Shown here one piece after another: positions 1 to 9,842 of a stretch of DNA of 64,000 nucleotides. This DNA comes from JAZLJD01 sp045617725 (GTDB lineage Bacteria > Bacillota > Clostridia > Lachnospirales > Lachnospiraceae), in NCBI GenBank assembly GCA_045617725.1, contig JAZLJD010000047.1:1-64000 (forward strand). The letters are read 5' to 3'. Made by a program: the position numbers and the translations under genes. Within the stretch, counting starts at the first letter, position 1; every line of letters begins with the position of its first letter. The notes below the pieces were generated by a model. It saw only the letters and a list, made by a program, of their open reading frames with translations, searched no databases and had not been told where the DNA came from.

Positions 1-115
1 ACTAATCCCCGCATTTCGCAATCCGGTATATTTAGCCCTTCACTGCATTGCAGCGAAGCTGCTACGGATTGCGACACAAAGTGTCGCGTGAAAAATGCCT
101 GCATTTTTCACACTA
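1..115. repeat. Structured intergenic repeat, copy 1
   Basis: This stretch is nearly identical to 4977-5089; the differences are a few substitutions and a paired length change. It contains several inverted repeats: bases 17-25 pair with 65-73, 50-54 pair with 58-62, 71-77 pair with 81-87 across an AAA loop, and 88-98 pair perfectly with 101-111. The 71-77 stem overlaps the 65-73 arm, so two folds are mutually exclusive. The stop codon of the SGNH-like gene (108-110) lies inside the last stem. There is no open reading frame in it and I do not recognise the family. It may begin left of the window. Confidence 0.9.
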
Positions 116-1184
116 GCTCCTGTTCGTAAATAGAATCATAATCGTAGTTCAAATAAGTATTCCGAAGGAACTCCTCATACGCATCGACATTGTCCTTTGT
201 GATACGACCGTAATCCTCTGAAATCCATTTGAGAATCTGCGAATTGTATGCGGGAGAATGATGCTCCTTATCCTTATACTGCGACAAATCGGTAATGTAA
301 TCAAGTTCCGTAAAATAAGAATACAATTTTATGTTCGGTTGTGTCAAAAGGGCCCTTGTGACAATCTCTTCTGCCTCAAGCTGCGCCGTCAGTTTTCCGT
401 CGCATGCGGTCAGATCGAAATACAGAATGGAAAACGGCGGATAGTAAATATCAAACTCCGTATTCGGGAATTCTTCCGCTACCCTCAGGATGTTTTCCTT
501 TATATTCTCATAAACCATGTCCCGTTCTTCTTCCGTAAGGCCACTATCCGAGGAAGCCACGTGTTCCGCTCTGTACTTAATAAACTCCGTAAGCGTAAGA
601 GGCTCATGAAAACTCCAGGAGGAATATTCGTCAAAGCTCGTGGTCGGCTCGTTTTTGAATGTCATCGTAAGGTTCTTCAAAAGCCCGTGTACCCAGATGG
701 ACTTGTTGAAAATATAGGACACATCGTTAAACGGATTCGAATCATACAAATACTCAGGGTACTCCGAATATGCCTTGTAATCCGCCTTTCGAAGCATACC
801 GTTATAATCCACTGCCCAGATGACCCGCTTCGTTTCGGGATGTTCGGAAAGTGCAGCCTCCAGATTGTCCGAAAGCTCCTTATAGCCTGCGCCCGAAAAG
901 CTCATCTTAATAAACCGGCCGCCAAAGAGTTCATCGGCCTCGCTCGCCTTAAAGTTCTGCGTCATACTGGTACCCGTAATGATACCGTCGTAATCGAAGT
1001 GCCGTCCGATTCCGTCATTCGTGTAGCGTTCCTCGTAAAGCCGGTAGGAAAGCCCCTGAAGCGGTCCGTGATAATGAAAATACGGATCCAGAATCACCAT
1101 GGCTGCTACAATCGCAAGTAAAATAACACCCGTAATCAATATGAAGTTTTTGAGCCACTTCTGTGGTGTCATTGTTTTTTTCAT
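108..1184 (-). CDS. SGNH hydrolase-like membrane-anchored protein, partner of MBOAT acyltransferase
   Basis: A 358-residue protein with one N-terminal membrane segment (residues 12-32) and an extracytoplasmic domain. The motif GTSM (residues 71-74) sits where SGNH/DltD-like proteins carry their nucleophile serine, and a D-x-x-H pair in KDKEHHS near residue 307 fits the catalytic Asp-His. It lies 3 bases after the MBOAT gene. MBOAT proteins that O-acylate polysaccharides are commonly paired with such a protein, so the inferred role is transfer of acetyl or other acyl groups to the exported glycan. No good Shine-Dalgarno site precedes the start, which fits translational coupling. The stop codon falls inside the intergenic repeat. 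The substrate is unknown. Confidence 0.8.
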   Translation of the reverse strand: MKKTMTPQKWLKNFILITGVILLAIVAAMVILDPYFHYHGPLQGLSYRLYEERYTNDGIGRHFDYDGIITGTSMTQNFKASEADELFGGRFIKMSFSGAGYKELSDNLEAALSEHPETKRVIWAVDYNGMLRKADYKAYSEYPEYLYDSNPFNDVSYIFNKSIWVHGLLKNLTMTFKNEPTTSFDEYSSWSFHEPLTLTEFIKYRAEHVASSDSGLTEEERDMVYENIKENILRVAEEFPNTEFDIYYPPFSILYFDLTACDGKLTAQLEAEEIVTRALLTQPNIKLYSYFTELDYITDLSQYKDKEHHSPAYNSQILKWISEDYGRITKDNVDAYEEFLRNTYLNYDYDSIYEQELV

Positions 1185-1187
1185 AGG

Positions 1188-2651
1188 CTAAAAATTAAAA
1201 TACAAAAATTCCGATATCTCGGTAAGTGACATAAGGCTCCAGATAAGAAGCACAATGGAGGAAATCAAAGCACGTTTTGATAAAGCGTACGCTTTCACCT
1301 TCTGCTGGGTATTCTTACAGCCCCAGACGAGGAACTGTCCAAAAGCAAGCAGAAGGACGAGCGGCAGGAAAGGGTAAGATGCAAGCACACCGGACAAGCC
1401 CAGGTTACTTAAGATACTTACCTCCGCGAGCGAATTTATGGTCTCCGTAAACGCTGCATTCACAGGGCCGAAGGAAAGCTTTCCGAAGTTATGGAACATC
1501 GTCATCGCATCTCCCATGGTGGGCGCCCTAAAGACAATCAGGGTAAAGATGAAATACGCATAGGTCAGAAACGTTCCGAGCGGTTTCCAAATGCGGTGCA
1601 GGTACTTCTGCAGCAGCTTGTCAAACACGACGCTGCCTCCGCACAGCACACCCCAGACGATATAGGTCCAGCCGGCGCCGTGCCAGATGGCACTGACAAA
1701 GAATACAAGGAACAGATTGATGTAGCCGCGCACCTTTCCTTTACGGTTTCCGCCGAGCGGATAATAAATGTAGCGGGTGAAGAACCGGGAAAGCGTAATA
1801 TGCCAGCGTTTCCAAAAATCCGACAGATTCGAAGCCTTGTACGGGGAATCGAAGTTCTGCGGAATTTCTATATTGAACATATAGCCGATACCGAAGGCCA
1901 TATCACAATAGCCGGAGAAATCAAAGTACAGCTGCAGCGTATAGCTGAGCATGACCACAAAGGCATTGGTCGTATCAAGCGAAGCAATGTCCGCATAGCC
2001 TAACATCACTACCTTCGAAAATACATCCGCAAGAAGTACTTTTTTGCCAAGGCCCAGGGAAAAGGCATAGATGCCTCGCACGAAGTTCTCGGGATTAATA
2101 CGTCTCCTTGATTCATCCCGAAACTGTGGGATGAGTTCCTCGTGAAGCACAATGGGGCCCGCAATCAGTTGTGGGAAAAAGGTAACATAGACCGCGTAAT
2201 CAAGCAGCGGATAAAGCGGTGCTTCCTTCTTGTAAAGGTCAATCACGTACGAAAGCTGCTGGAAGGTATAGAAGCTGATTCCCAGCGGCAGGATCAAATG
2301 ATGCAGGACAAAGTCGGTGCCCAGGGCATCGTTTATGACAGAAGCCGTAAAGCTGTAGTACTTGAAGAAAAACAGGGTTCCGATGTTCACCAAAATGCCG
2401 CCCCAAAGAAGAAGCTTTCGCCCGGACTGCTTTTGGGCATGGCTAAGGCCGTAAGACACCAGGTAATTGAGCCCGATACTTCCGATTAAAAGCGGAAGGT
2501 ACCATACATTATTGTATCCGTAAAACCATAATGACATGCCAACAAGCAGTACCGTTGCAAGACGATACTGCTTGTAATGATTTAGCAGATAATACCCAAG
2601 TAAGGTCAGGGGTAAAAACAGCAATATGAAGATGTAGGAGTTAAACAGCAT
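1188..2651 (-). CDS. MBOAT family membrane O-acyltransferase (AlgI/PatA-like)
   Basis: A 487-residue polytopic membrane protein with the hallmarks of the AlgI branch of the MBOAT family: LGISFYTFQQLSYVID near residue 123, DFWKRWHITLSRF near 278 (His 284) and SAIWHGAGWTYIVWG near 320 with the expected catalytic His 324. Family members move acyl groups across the membrane to modify extracellular polysaccharides or teichoic acid. It starts directly at the stop of the upstream membrane protein and is followed by the SGNH-like partner, so the three are one transcription unit. The length is usual for the family. Confidence 0.93.
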   Translation of the reverse strand: MLFNSYIFILLFLPLTLLGYYLLNHYKQYRLATVLLVGMSLWFYGYNNVWYLPLLIGSIGLNYLVSYGLSHAQKQSGRKLLLWGGILVNIGTLFFFKYYSFTASVINDALGTDFVLHHLILPLGISFYTFQQLSYVIDLYKKEAPLYPLLDYAVYVTFFPQLIAGPIVLHEELIPQFRDESRRRINPENFVRGIYAFSLGLGKKVLLADVFSKVVMLGYADIASLDTTNAFVVMLSYTLQLYFDFSGYCDMAFGIGYMFNIEIPQNFDSPYKASNLSDFWKRWHITLSRFFTRYIYYPLGGNRKGKVRGYINLFLVFFVSAIWHGAGWTYIVWGVLCGGSVVFDKLLQKYLHRIWKPLGTFLTYAYFIFTLIVFRAPTMGDAMTMFHNFGKLSFGPVNAAFTETINSLAEVSILSNLGLSGVLASYPFLPLVLLLAFGQFLVWGCKNTQQKVKAYALSKRALISSIVLLIWSLMSLTEISEFLYFNF

Positions 2652-4976
2652 CTATTGTTTTTCCTTTTTCGTTTTCTTTATGCAATAAATACCGGTTCCG
2701 CAAAGTGCCATAAAGGTAAGAAGGGATATCACCTCGGCAACCCGCCAGGAAACAGGCTCCTTATATTGTACCATAACACTGCCCACATAATCTGCAGGTA
2801 ACACAACACTTATAAGCTGATTATCACCGGGCAGAACCGTAAGGCTTTCGCCGGTATCGGGATTCTGAGCCACATACTCGGCATAATAGGTCATCGGAAG
2901 CAGCACGGAGCCCTCGTCGCCCTCATTCATGACACTGAGACGGGCGGTTGTGCCGGATTGTTCAAATTCAACTACCGTAACACCTTCCGTTCCCTTCGGA
3001 GGAAAACGATATAACTGTTCCTGGTCAAAGCCGGGATAGGTATTGGCAGACATAAAGTAGTTGGAACGCTCCAGTCTTGCTTCATCATAACAGGACCGCG
3101 TGGAAAGCTCATTTAAGTATGTGTCCATATTGAAATATCCCGCTATTAAGCCCAGGAAAACAACCAAAGCAATCGCATAAACCCTGATTCCGGTCTTCTC
3201 GGTTTTTAGAATTCTGTCACAGGCAATCAGAAACACAAACACGAATACGACAATCGCAAGGACTGAAAATCTCCAGGGCATCTGGATATTCGTTACAAGA
3301 CCGGTCAGTACACTGACACGCGAGCTGATAAGGTCCCAGGGGAAATAACAGGTCGTCATGAATAAAAGCAGAACGCCGACCGCGGTAAGATACTTACCGA
3401 TCGCAAGCTGCTTTTTGGCCTCCCCGTCCGTAACGCCCCTTTCGGAAATCAAAACAGACAGGAACAAAACGCAGCCCAGTACCAGCGGAAGTCCGATTGA
3501 CACGGCATCTTCGCCCGCAGCACCGCTTCTTGCATCAAGAAGCTCTCCCCAGGCCGGATACACAAGGGTAAATATCTGCGAGATATTGATGCCGGTCCCC
3601 TGAATACGACCCGCTGCCAGATTCTCCGACTGTGTAAGGGCGGTTTTAGAAATCATGGAAAAGCAGGGAAGAAGGAACCAGGCGGTCAAAAGCGCGGTAT
3701 ACGCCACCGTTTTGAGAAGTACCGTCAGTGTTTTTAAGCGCAGCGTTTTTCGAATAAAGACAACGCAGGTCAAAAGCACGAAGATGGAAACCGTAAGCGG
3801 CGTCGTAATATGGCAACTCAAAAGTCCGAAATAACCAAGTGTCAAATAAACCCAATTGTATTTGTATCGGGCATCTCCGACATCATCCGTATAGACCTTG
3901 TAAAGTCCTAAAACGATGAGCGGCAGGAAGGCCATGGCCGTTCCTTCTCCAATGTCGCCGCGCGGATATATTTCCATAAGGCGCATCGGCGCAAAAGAGT
4001 ACATAATCGTGCCGATGACAGCAACCGGAAGGGATCGGAACATCGTTTTGGCACTATGGAACATAATGAAGGCCGTAGCGAAATTAAGGCAGAAAATATA
4101 AGTCTTCCAGCAGGTCTGAAGGGAATATCCGATCAAACGCATAATACCCGGAATGTATAAAAAACAGTCGTTATATATCGTAGAGGCGGAATACCCGTAG
4201 CCCTCGGCCCAGTTAGGATTCAGGCGTACCGGGAACTGCCCGTCCAAAAGACCGGTGGCCACACCCTTGATACGCAGCATGTGATAGCTCATATCATCCA
4301 TGACCTTAAGACCTGTCGTCATCATGGGGATGGAAGACAAAAGTCCTACAATTCCCACGCACAGGATTCCGTACCAGGTCTCCTTCGAAAACTTCTTAAA
4401 TACGTGTAGCATGGCAAGGGCATAAAGCAAATCCACTACAAAGGACAAAAACAAAGTACTTACAAGCGAGGTGCGGAAATACTTATTATTCTGATGGAAC
4501 GCAACCGAACGGATGACAAGCGATCCGCTGCCGCCGAAATTGCAATTCAAAACTACGTTTTCCGCATCACTTCTCGTAATGACATCAAATGTACGCGAGT
4601 TTGTGATTTCATCCAGCACGATTTTGTCCATTCGGAATGCATTGTATCGCTCGGTATCTGCGGTCGCGGTCAGCGTATTATTATGCGTATCGGTACTGTA
4701 TTCCACGGTTACGCTGTAGCTTCCGCGCGGAAGTGAGAACGGATTACTGTACGTAAAAAGACCGCTGTATCCGGGAACCGTCTGGCTGTCGATGTAACAG
4801 CCGTTTTGGTCCACGAAAGGAACCGTCAGATTCCATTCGTTGTACGGCAGCACGTAGGAATACAAATCCGCTTCGTTTACATGTGTCCTTGCGGCGCCTA
4901 TCAAAAGCACGATTTCCACAGCCAGAAGGCAAATACCCAATATGTACTTTTTAAGGAATGAAATCACCTTGTTCAT
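2652..4976 (-). CDS. Large polytopic membrane protein, YfhO/GT-C-like
   Basis: About 774 residues. One N-terminal membrane helix is followed by an extracytoplasmic beta-rich stretch (about 30-165) and then many membrane helices. The sequence MDDMSYHMLRIKGVATGLLD near residue 230 resembles the Asp-containing first loop of GT-C-fold membrane glycosyltransferases and YfhO-like proteins. I infer a lipid-linked sugar transferase or a glycan-modifying role; the donor is unknown. A start 21 bases upstream is possible but would be encoded by the intergenic repeat. The ATG at 4974-4976 directly abuts the repeat, whose end supplies a GGGGA Shine-Dalgarno-like sequence. Confidence 0.8.
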   Translation of the reverse strand: MNKVISFLKKYILGICLLAVEIVLLIGAARTHVNEADLYSYVLPYNEWNLTVPFVDQNGCYIDSQTVPGYSGLFTYSNPFSLPRGSYSVTVEYSTDTHNNTLTATADTERYNAFRMDKIVLDEITNSRTFDVITRSDAENVVLNCNFGGSGSLVIRSVAFHQNNKYFRTSLVSTLFLSFVVDLLYALAMLHVFKKFSKETWYGILCVGIVGLLSSIPMMTTGLKVMDDMSYHMLRIKGVATGLLDGQFPVRLNPNWAEGYGYSASTIYNDCFLYIPGIMRLIGYSLQTCWKTYIFCLNFATAFIMFHSAKTMFRSLPVAVIGTIMYSFAPMRLMEIYPRGDIGEGTAMAFLPLIVLGLYKVYTDDVGDARYKYNWVYLTLGYFGLLSCHITTPLTVSIFVLLTCVVFIRKTLRLKTLTVLLKTVAYTALLTAWFLLPCFSMISKTALTQSENLAAGRIQGTGINISQIFTLVYPAWGELLDARSGAAGEDAVSIGLPLVLGCVLFLSVLISERGVTDGEAKKQLAIGKYLTAVGVLLLFMTTCYFPWDLISSRVSVLTGLVTNIQMPWRFSVLAIVVFVFVFLIACDRILKTEKTGIRVYAIALVVFLGLIAGYFNMDTYLNELSTRSCYDEARLERSNYFMSANTYPGFDQEQLYRFPPKGTEGVTVVEFEQSGTTARLSVMNEGDEGSVLLPMTYYAEYVAQNPDTGESLTVLPGDNQLISVVLPADYVGSVMVQYKEPVSWRVAEVISLLTFMALCGTGIYCIKKTKKEKQ

Positions 4977-5089
4977 ACCAATCCCCGCATTTCGCAATCC
5001 GGTATATTTAGCCCTTCACTGCATTGCAGCGAAGCTGCTACGGATTGCGACACAAAGTGTCGCGTGAAAATGCCTGCATTTTCACACTA
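4977..5089. repeat. Structured intergenic repeat, copy 2
   Basis: Second copy of the element at 1-115, filling almost the entire gap between an ABC flippase gene and the next membrane protein gene. All inverted repeats of copy 1 are kept. The last hairpin has four A and four T where copy 1 has five and five, so both arms changed together and pairing is preserved. Its left end abuts the start codon at 4974-4976 and carries, on the minus strand, the GGGGATTGGT sequence that can act as ribosome binding site. There is no coding potential. Confidence 0.92.
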
Positions 5090-5097
5090 ATCTCCGT

Positions 5098-6852
5098 TTA
5101 GGAATTATCCCGATCCACTGTAATTTTGCCGCCTTCGACGCGGTATACGATATCGCACTTCTCAATGGTATTTAAGCGATGTGCGATGATAATCATGGTT
5201 TTCTTGCCATGGAACCCGTTGATGGCTTCCATAAGAGCCGCTTCCGTCTCGTTATCAAGAGCACTGGTGGCCTCGTCGAACACGAGAATCTCGGGGTTAT
5301 GATAGAGTGCTCTGGCTATGCCGAGACGTTGTCTTTGGCCTCCCGAAATGCGTACGCCGTTCTCGCCGATTTCCGTATCAAGGCCGTCCGGAAGGGAGCG
5401 GATGAAATCTGCGAGCTGGGCATCCTCAAGGACCTGCCAGATTCGTTCATCATCAATTTCCGAGGGCTCGATGCCAAAAGCAATATTGACGCGTATCGGT
5501 TCATCCACAAGATAGATGGACTGCGGAATGTAGCCGATTCGGTGGAGCCAGGACGGATAGTTCTCATTTATGTTTCTGCCGTCGGCGGTAATTTCACCCT
5601 TTTCAGGAGAAAGGAGGCCCAGAAGAATATCCACGATGGTCGACTTCCCGGCACCGCTGGTTCCGATGATTCCGACGGATTTACCGCGGGGCACGGTCAT
5701 CTGTGCATCCTCAAAAATGTATTTCTCCGTATTCGGATACTTGTAGGTAATGTGGTTTAAGCAAATGCATTCATTCACTGCAATCTCGGGAACATCGCTG
5801 TAGTCCCGGGGCTTTTCGCAGCGTGCAATCTTCTCCATATCCATATTCTCACACAGGAAATCCAGGCACGGTTCCAAATATGCAATCTGGTTTATATAAT
5901 TGGTGATACGATTCATGCAGGGCATCAGCCGGACGCCTGCCACCGCAAATACACCGAGCTCGATGATGAGCTCATTCATATTGTTACCACCGAGATACTG
6001 AAGTAACAAAAGGGCCAGAATACCGATGATAAAAATGGTCTCGATTACGAGCTTCGGAAGCGAATTGACCACGGCGTAACGGCAGGCAATATCCGCACCG
6101 ACGATGCCGCTTGTTTCATAGTTATGTGCGAAGAACTCCTCGCGGTTTAAAACCTTCACGTCCTTAATGCCGTAAATGGCCTGAATACGCCAGCGAGCGA
6201 TTCTGGACTGAAGATTCAGATTCTTCTCTCCGAGTTTCTTAAGGCCGGGCTTCATAAAGACAATCAAAAGACCGGACAGGCCTCCGAGTACCACAAGTAA
6301 AAACAAGGTAGGCCAAAAATACGTGATAAACAGAAACAATCCGATGCCGACTGCCACCACAAACTCCGTAAGCAGCTGCACAAGGCACAGAAGCAGGGCA
6401 AAAACCTGCGGAATATCCGAATCCGTCATACGGAACACCGTCGGGATATCCGCATCCAGGTAGAACTCGTAGGGACGGTTCAAAAACTCGCGAAGCACGC
6501 GGGTAATCATATCGTTACGATTATAGGCAATGTATTTATTCTGCTGATAGGTCTGGAACAAAAGGAACAGGTTCTTAACGACAAAAACCAATATAGTCGC
6601 AATGACAAAAGCAACAATGACCGTCGTATAGTCCGTCGTAAGCAGCCACTCACTGAAGGAAGCCGGAAGGCCGAATTCCTCTATCTTTTGGGCAACCAGA
6701 TTCACATCGACGATGACACCGGCTACCGGTATGATGGCGGACACACTGAGGCACTCAAACAAGCCGGCAATCAAAATCAGAATTCCCAGCCAAATCATTC
6801 CTCTTTTTTGTTTGCGATCCAGAATGGACCAAACCTTCTTAATCAGTTTCAT
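5098..6852 (-). CDS. PglK-like ABC transporter, lipid-linked oligosaccharide flippase candidate
   Basis: A 584-residue fusion of six-helix membrane domain (about 1-330) and nucleotide-binding domain. Walker A is GTSGAGKST, the signature is ISGGQRQRLGIARAL, and Walker B runs into ILVFDEATSALD. The architecture and the N-terminal pattern fit PglK-type ABC exporters that flip undecaprenyl-linked oligosaccharides. No Wzx-type flippase is present in the window, so this protein is the natural flippase for operon A. A second protein of the same length and architecture lies at 30218-31972. It starts 6 bases after asnB ends. A lipid or peptide exporter role cannot be excluded. Confidence 0.88.
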   Translation of the reverse strand: MKLIKKVWSILDRKQKRGMIWLGILILIAGLFECLSVSAIIPVAGVIVDVNLVAQKIEEFGLPASFSEWLLTTDYTTVIVAFVIATILVFVVKNLFLLFQTYQQNKYIAYNRNDMITRVLREFLNRPYEFYLDADIPTVFRMTDSDIPQVFALLLCLVQLLTEFVVAVGIGLFLFITYFWPTLFLLVVLGGLSGLLIVFMKPGLKKLGEKNLNLQSRIARWRIQAIYGIKDVKVLNREEFFAHNYETSGIVGADIACRYAVVNSLPKLVIETIFIIGILALLLLQYLGGNNMNELIIELGVFAVAGVRLMPCMNRITNYINQIAYLEPCLDFLCENMDMEKIARCEKPRDYSDVPEIAVNECICLNHITYKYPNTEKYIFEDAQMTVPRGKSVGIIGTSGAGKSTIVDILLGLLSPEKGEITADGRNINENYPSWLHRIGYIPQSIYLVDEPIRVNIAFGIEPSEIDDERIWQVLEDAQLADFIRSLPDGLDTEIGENGVRISGGQRQRLGIARALYHNPEILVFDEATSALDNETEAALMEAINGFHGKKTMIIIAHRLNTIEKCDIVYRVEGGKITVDRDNS

Positions 6853-6858
6853 GAAAGA

Positions 6859-8757
6859 TTAATCCCTTTTTCCTTTATTTTCGAGCCACAACTGGAACAT
6901 AAGGATATACCAGAGCTGAATGCGCCATACGCCGCGTTCGATATATTCCTTCCAGTACCGGCTGACCAAATCCGCGTTCAGATAGCCTTCGCGGCGGATG
7001 CGTTCGGGGTTTAGCAGTTCCTCTGCCCAGGGGCGCAGCTCAGGTCCCTTCAGCCATTCCTTAATCGGAATGGAGAATCCGGTCTTGGGACGGTCCATCA
7101 TGGCTTTCGGTACATAGCGATAAAGAACATCCCGAAGTACCGTTTTGCCGGTCTCTCCGTCTCTTAAATACTCAATCGGAAGCGTCCAGGCGAATTCCAC
7201 GACGTCACGATCGAGGAGTGGAATACGGGTTTCCAGGGAAACAGCCATTCCGCAGCGGTCTACCTTCGTCAGAATATCGTCCGGATGATACATAAGCATA
7301 TCCATGAGCTGAATCTTATGAATATCCTCTTTTACAAGGCCTCGCGGAAGTTCCGAATAGGTGTATCCGACGCGTTTAAAGCCCTTCCCATGTAAGGTAA
7401 GCTTCTCGTACTCCCGGCTATGACCCACAACACGCATGTAAAGGTCCTCGATACTCTTAGAAGCAAGCAGGTAACCTCTCAAACGCGTACCGTTTGTGAG
7501 ATTCATTTTCTCCAAAACATACCCGCCGGGCACACGTACAAATTGCGGAATCTTTCGGCACTTGTTCCATACTCTCGGAACGCTTGTATACGTATTGTAC
7601 CCTGCAAAAAGCTCATCGCCGCCGTCTCCGGAAAGGGAAACGGTTACGTGCTCACGGGTCATCTTACTAACCAGATAGGTCGGAATCTGAGACGAATCCG
7701 CAAAGGGCTCCCGAAACATTTTGCCCAAAAGCGGGATTACATCGAGTGCGTCCTTGTCGCGAATATAGAGTTCCGTATGCTCCGTTCCGAGGTGTGCCGC
7801 GATTTCCTTGGCGGCAACTGCCTCATTGTATTTGTCATTTCCTTCGATTCCTATGGTAAAGGAACGAACCTTCTGTGAACCGGACAAATCCTGCATCAGG
7901 GAAACGGTCGTGGAGGAATCGATTCCGGCGGAAAGGAAGGCTCCGACCGGCACATCCGCAACCATCTGATCCTTTATGGCAGCACGGATACGGGACTCAA
8001 GCTCCTCGGATGCTTCCTGAAAGCTTCCCTTAAACAGGTTATTCTGACCGTTCACCGCGGTCTCAATCATGGACCAGTACGGCTTAATGCTAAAGTTCTC
8101 AAACGGCGCGGGAATCGTCAGAATGGTTCCGGGCGGCAGTTTGTAAATATCCTCATAAATGCTGTAAGGCTGGGGAATATAACCGTGCTCGAAATATACA
8201 TCCAAAATGTCCGTGCAGACCTCGTTGTGAAAACCCTCTAACACCTCTATACTGGCAATATCCGAGGCAAAAACGAATCCACCGCAGGCAAAGCCGTAGT
8301 ATAAGGGTTTTTCGCCGACGCGGTCCCTCGACAAAAACAAAGTCTGCGTCTTTACATCGTAAAGGGCAAAGCCCCACATACCCTTGCAAAACTGCAACGT
8401 CTTTTCGATTCCGTACGCTTCGAACGCTTCCAGAAGGACTTCCGTATCACTGGTTCCGCGGAATTCGTTTTCTGCGACAAAGCCCTCATCAATAAGGCGT
8501 TTTCTAAGGTCACGGTGATTATAAATCTCGCCGTTATATACGATAACAAAACGCCCTGAATGCGAAGTCATCGGCTGGCTGCCGGCCTCGGACAAATCCA
8601 CAATCGACAGTCTTCGATGGCCCAAAACAACCTTGTGATTCGGAGTGGCCGTATAAGCACCGGCATCCGGTCCGCGATGAAACATGGCTTCGTTCATGCG
8701 CTTAATATTCTCTTCCCAGTGTTCTTCAATATTACAAAAACCTGCTATTCCGCACAC
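6859..8757 (-). CDS. asnB: Glutamine-dependent asparagine synthase-like amidotransferase
   Basis: About 632 residues: an N-terminal class II glutaminase domain beginning CGIAGF, and a synthase domain with the SGGDGGDELFAGY-type pyrophosphate region (LSGDGGDELFAGYN) and a conserved D-S-S motif (GAFLSAGIDSSTT). I chose the GTG at 8755-8757, because the family needs the catalytic cysteine directly after the initiator; a GGAGG sits 8 bases upstream. The longer reading frame from a GTG at 8772 would bury that cysteine. In polysaccharide loci this family amidates uronic acids (WbpS-like). With tviB and tviC in the same operon, amidation of GalNAcA is the likely job, rather than asparagine supply. 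Confidence 0.9.
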   Translation of the reverse strand: MCGIAGFCNIEEHWEENIKRMNEAMFHRGPDAGAYTATPNHKVVLGHRRLSIVDLSEAGSQPMTSHSGRFVIVYNGEIYNHRDLRKRLIDEGFVAENEFRGTSDTEVLLEAFEAYGIEKTLQFCKGMWGFALYDVKTQTLFLSRDRVGEKPLYYGFACGGFVFASDIASIEVLEGFHNEVCTDILDVYFEHGYIPQPYSIYEDIYKLPPGTILTIPAPFENFSIKPYWSMIETAVNGQNNLFKGSFQEASEELESRIRAAIKDQMVADVPVGAFLSAGIDSSTTVSLMQDLSGSQKVRSFTIGIEGNDKYNEAVAAKEIAAHLGTEHTELYIRDKDALDVIPLLGKMFREPFADSSQIPTYLVSKMTREHVTVSLSGDGGDELFAGYNTYTSVPRVWNKCRKIPQFVRVPGGYVLEKMNLTNGTRLRGYLLASKSIEDLYMRVVGHSREYEKLTLHGKGFKRVGYTYSELPRGLVKEDIHKIQLMDMLMYHPDDILTKVDRCGMAVSLETRIPLLDRDVVEFAWTLPIEYLRDGETGKTVLRDVLYRYVPKAMMDRPKTGFSIPIKEWLKGPELRPWAEELLNPERIRREGYLNADLVSRYWKEYIERGVWRIQLWYILMFQLWLENKGKRD

Positions 8758-9842
8758 AATACTTCCCTCCACATTGCCGTTACCACGGCAGGGTCACAAG
8801 TCTTTTGAATCTCGCTTGCCTTAAGACCCATGGCTTTCCCTGCATCCTCTGAGGAGAGTACCAAAGCCATGACTTCCGAAAGGCGCTCCGTATCCCGAAC
8901 GGGAACGAGACGGCCGTTCTCTCCGTCCTTAATGAGCGTAGCCGGTCCGCCACAGGGGCAGTCCGTCGAAATAACGGGAAGGCCCAGTGCCATTGCCTCC
9001 ATCAGGGAGTTCGGCATACCCTCCGTATCCGAAGAAAGGATATAAAGAGAAGCCTTTTCAATCGCAGCCGGCACATCCGTAATGAGGCCGGGGAAAGAAA
9101 TACTTCCCTCCTTAAGACCTTCGTTTTCTTTTATAAGTGTACTGCGAAGCTCTCCGTCTCCGTAAATTACAAGACGGTACTCCTTAAGCTCGGGATGCAT
9201 TGAAAGCATCCTCTTATATGCCTCCACAATCATTCTGTGGTTCTTGTTTTCATCAATTCTTCCAACCGCAACAATTTCTTTTTCCCTCTCGCCTTCGTAA
9301 ACGGGACGAAGGAATTGCGTGTTCAGAGGATTCGGAAGGACACTGACCTTCTTTTGTATCCTCTTGTTAAAATAGCTGATGGAAGGCTCCGTCTGCAGAA
9401 TTACACCATCTGCCATACAGAAACAGGTCTGTGCCATAAAGGCAAGAAGCTTCGTGTTGTATTCCTCCGACGGGGTCGCACGAACCGACACAAAGAACTT
9501 CCCGGGCAAAAAACGACTTGCCAGAAGCAGCATCAGGTTTGTTTTGCCCATAAACGATACGGTGGAATCGGGTTTCCCCTTCTTGAGTGCCTTCCGAATC
9601 AGATGAATACGCAGGAAAAAGTTCCCAATCCGGCCTAAAAGATCCTCTCGGCCCAGTCGTTTATCGGGCACTTCCGTATAGACTCTTTGAATACCTTCCG
9701 GCAGCTCGTACTCCCGCTTGCCCTTTCTGGTGGTAATCAGAAGTACTTCGTCGCCACGTCGCAAAAAGTCTTTCATAAGGTTCACAACGACACGCTGTGC
9801 ACCGCCTTTATCCATATCACTTATATAAAATGCAATCTTCAT
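8745..9842 (-). CDS. Glycosyltransferase family 4
   Basis: A 365-residue GT-B glycosyltransferase. The N-terminus SDMDKGGAQRVVVNLMKDF is the glycine-rich acceptor-domain loop, and the C-terminal domain has SSDTEGMPNSLMEAMALGLP with the E-x7-E donor motif. Cytoplasmic, retaining, it adds one sugar to a lipid-linked intermediate. Its end overlaps the asnB start by 13 bases and contains the asnB ribosome binding site, so the two are coupled. Donor and acceptor cannot be read from sequence. Confidence 0.92.
   Translation of the reverse strand: MKIAFYISDMDKGGAQRVVVNLMKDFLRRGDEVLLITTRKGKREYELPEGIQRVYTEVPDKRLGREDLLGRIGNFFLRIHLIRKALKKGKPDSTVSFMGKTNLMLLLASRFLPGKFFVSVRATPSEEYNTKLLAFMAQTCFCMADGVILQTEPSISYFNKRIQKKVSVLPNPLNTQFLRPVYEGEREKEIVAVGRIDENKNHRMIVEAYKRMLSMHPELKEYRLVIYGDGELRSTLIKENEGLKEGSISFPGLITDVPAAIEKASLYILSSDTEGMPNSLMEAMALGLPVISTDCPCGGPATLIKDGENGRLVPVRDTERLSEVMALVLSSEDAGKAMGLKASEIQKTCDPAVVTAMWREVLCAE

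Noticed and set aside
1..5089. The pair of 114-base repeats as ends of a composite transposon
   Set aside because: The copies are in direct orientation with no transposase between them; the intervening genes are normal operon members.
8758..8772. Earlier GTG start for asnB
   Set aside because: It would place five residues before the catalytic cysteine, which must be N-terminal in class II amidotransferases.
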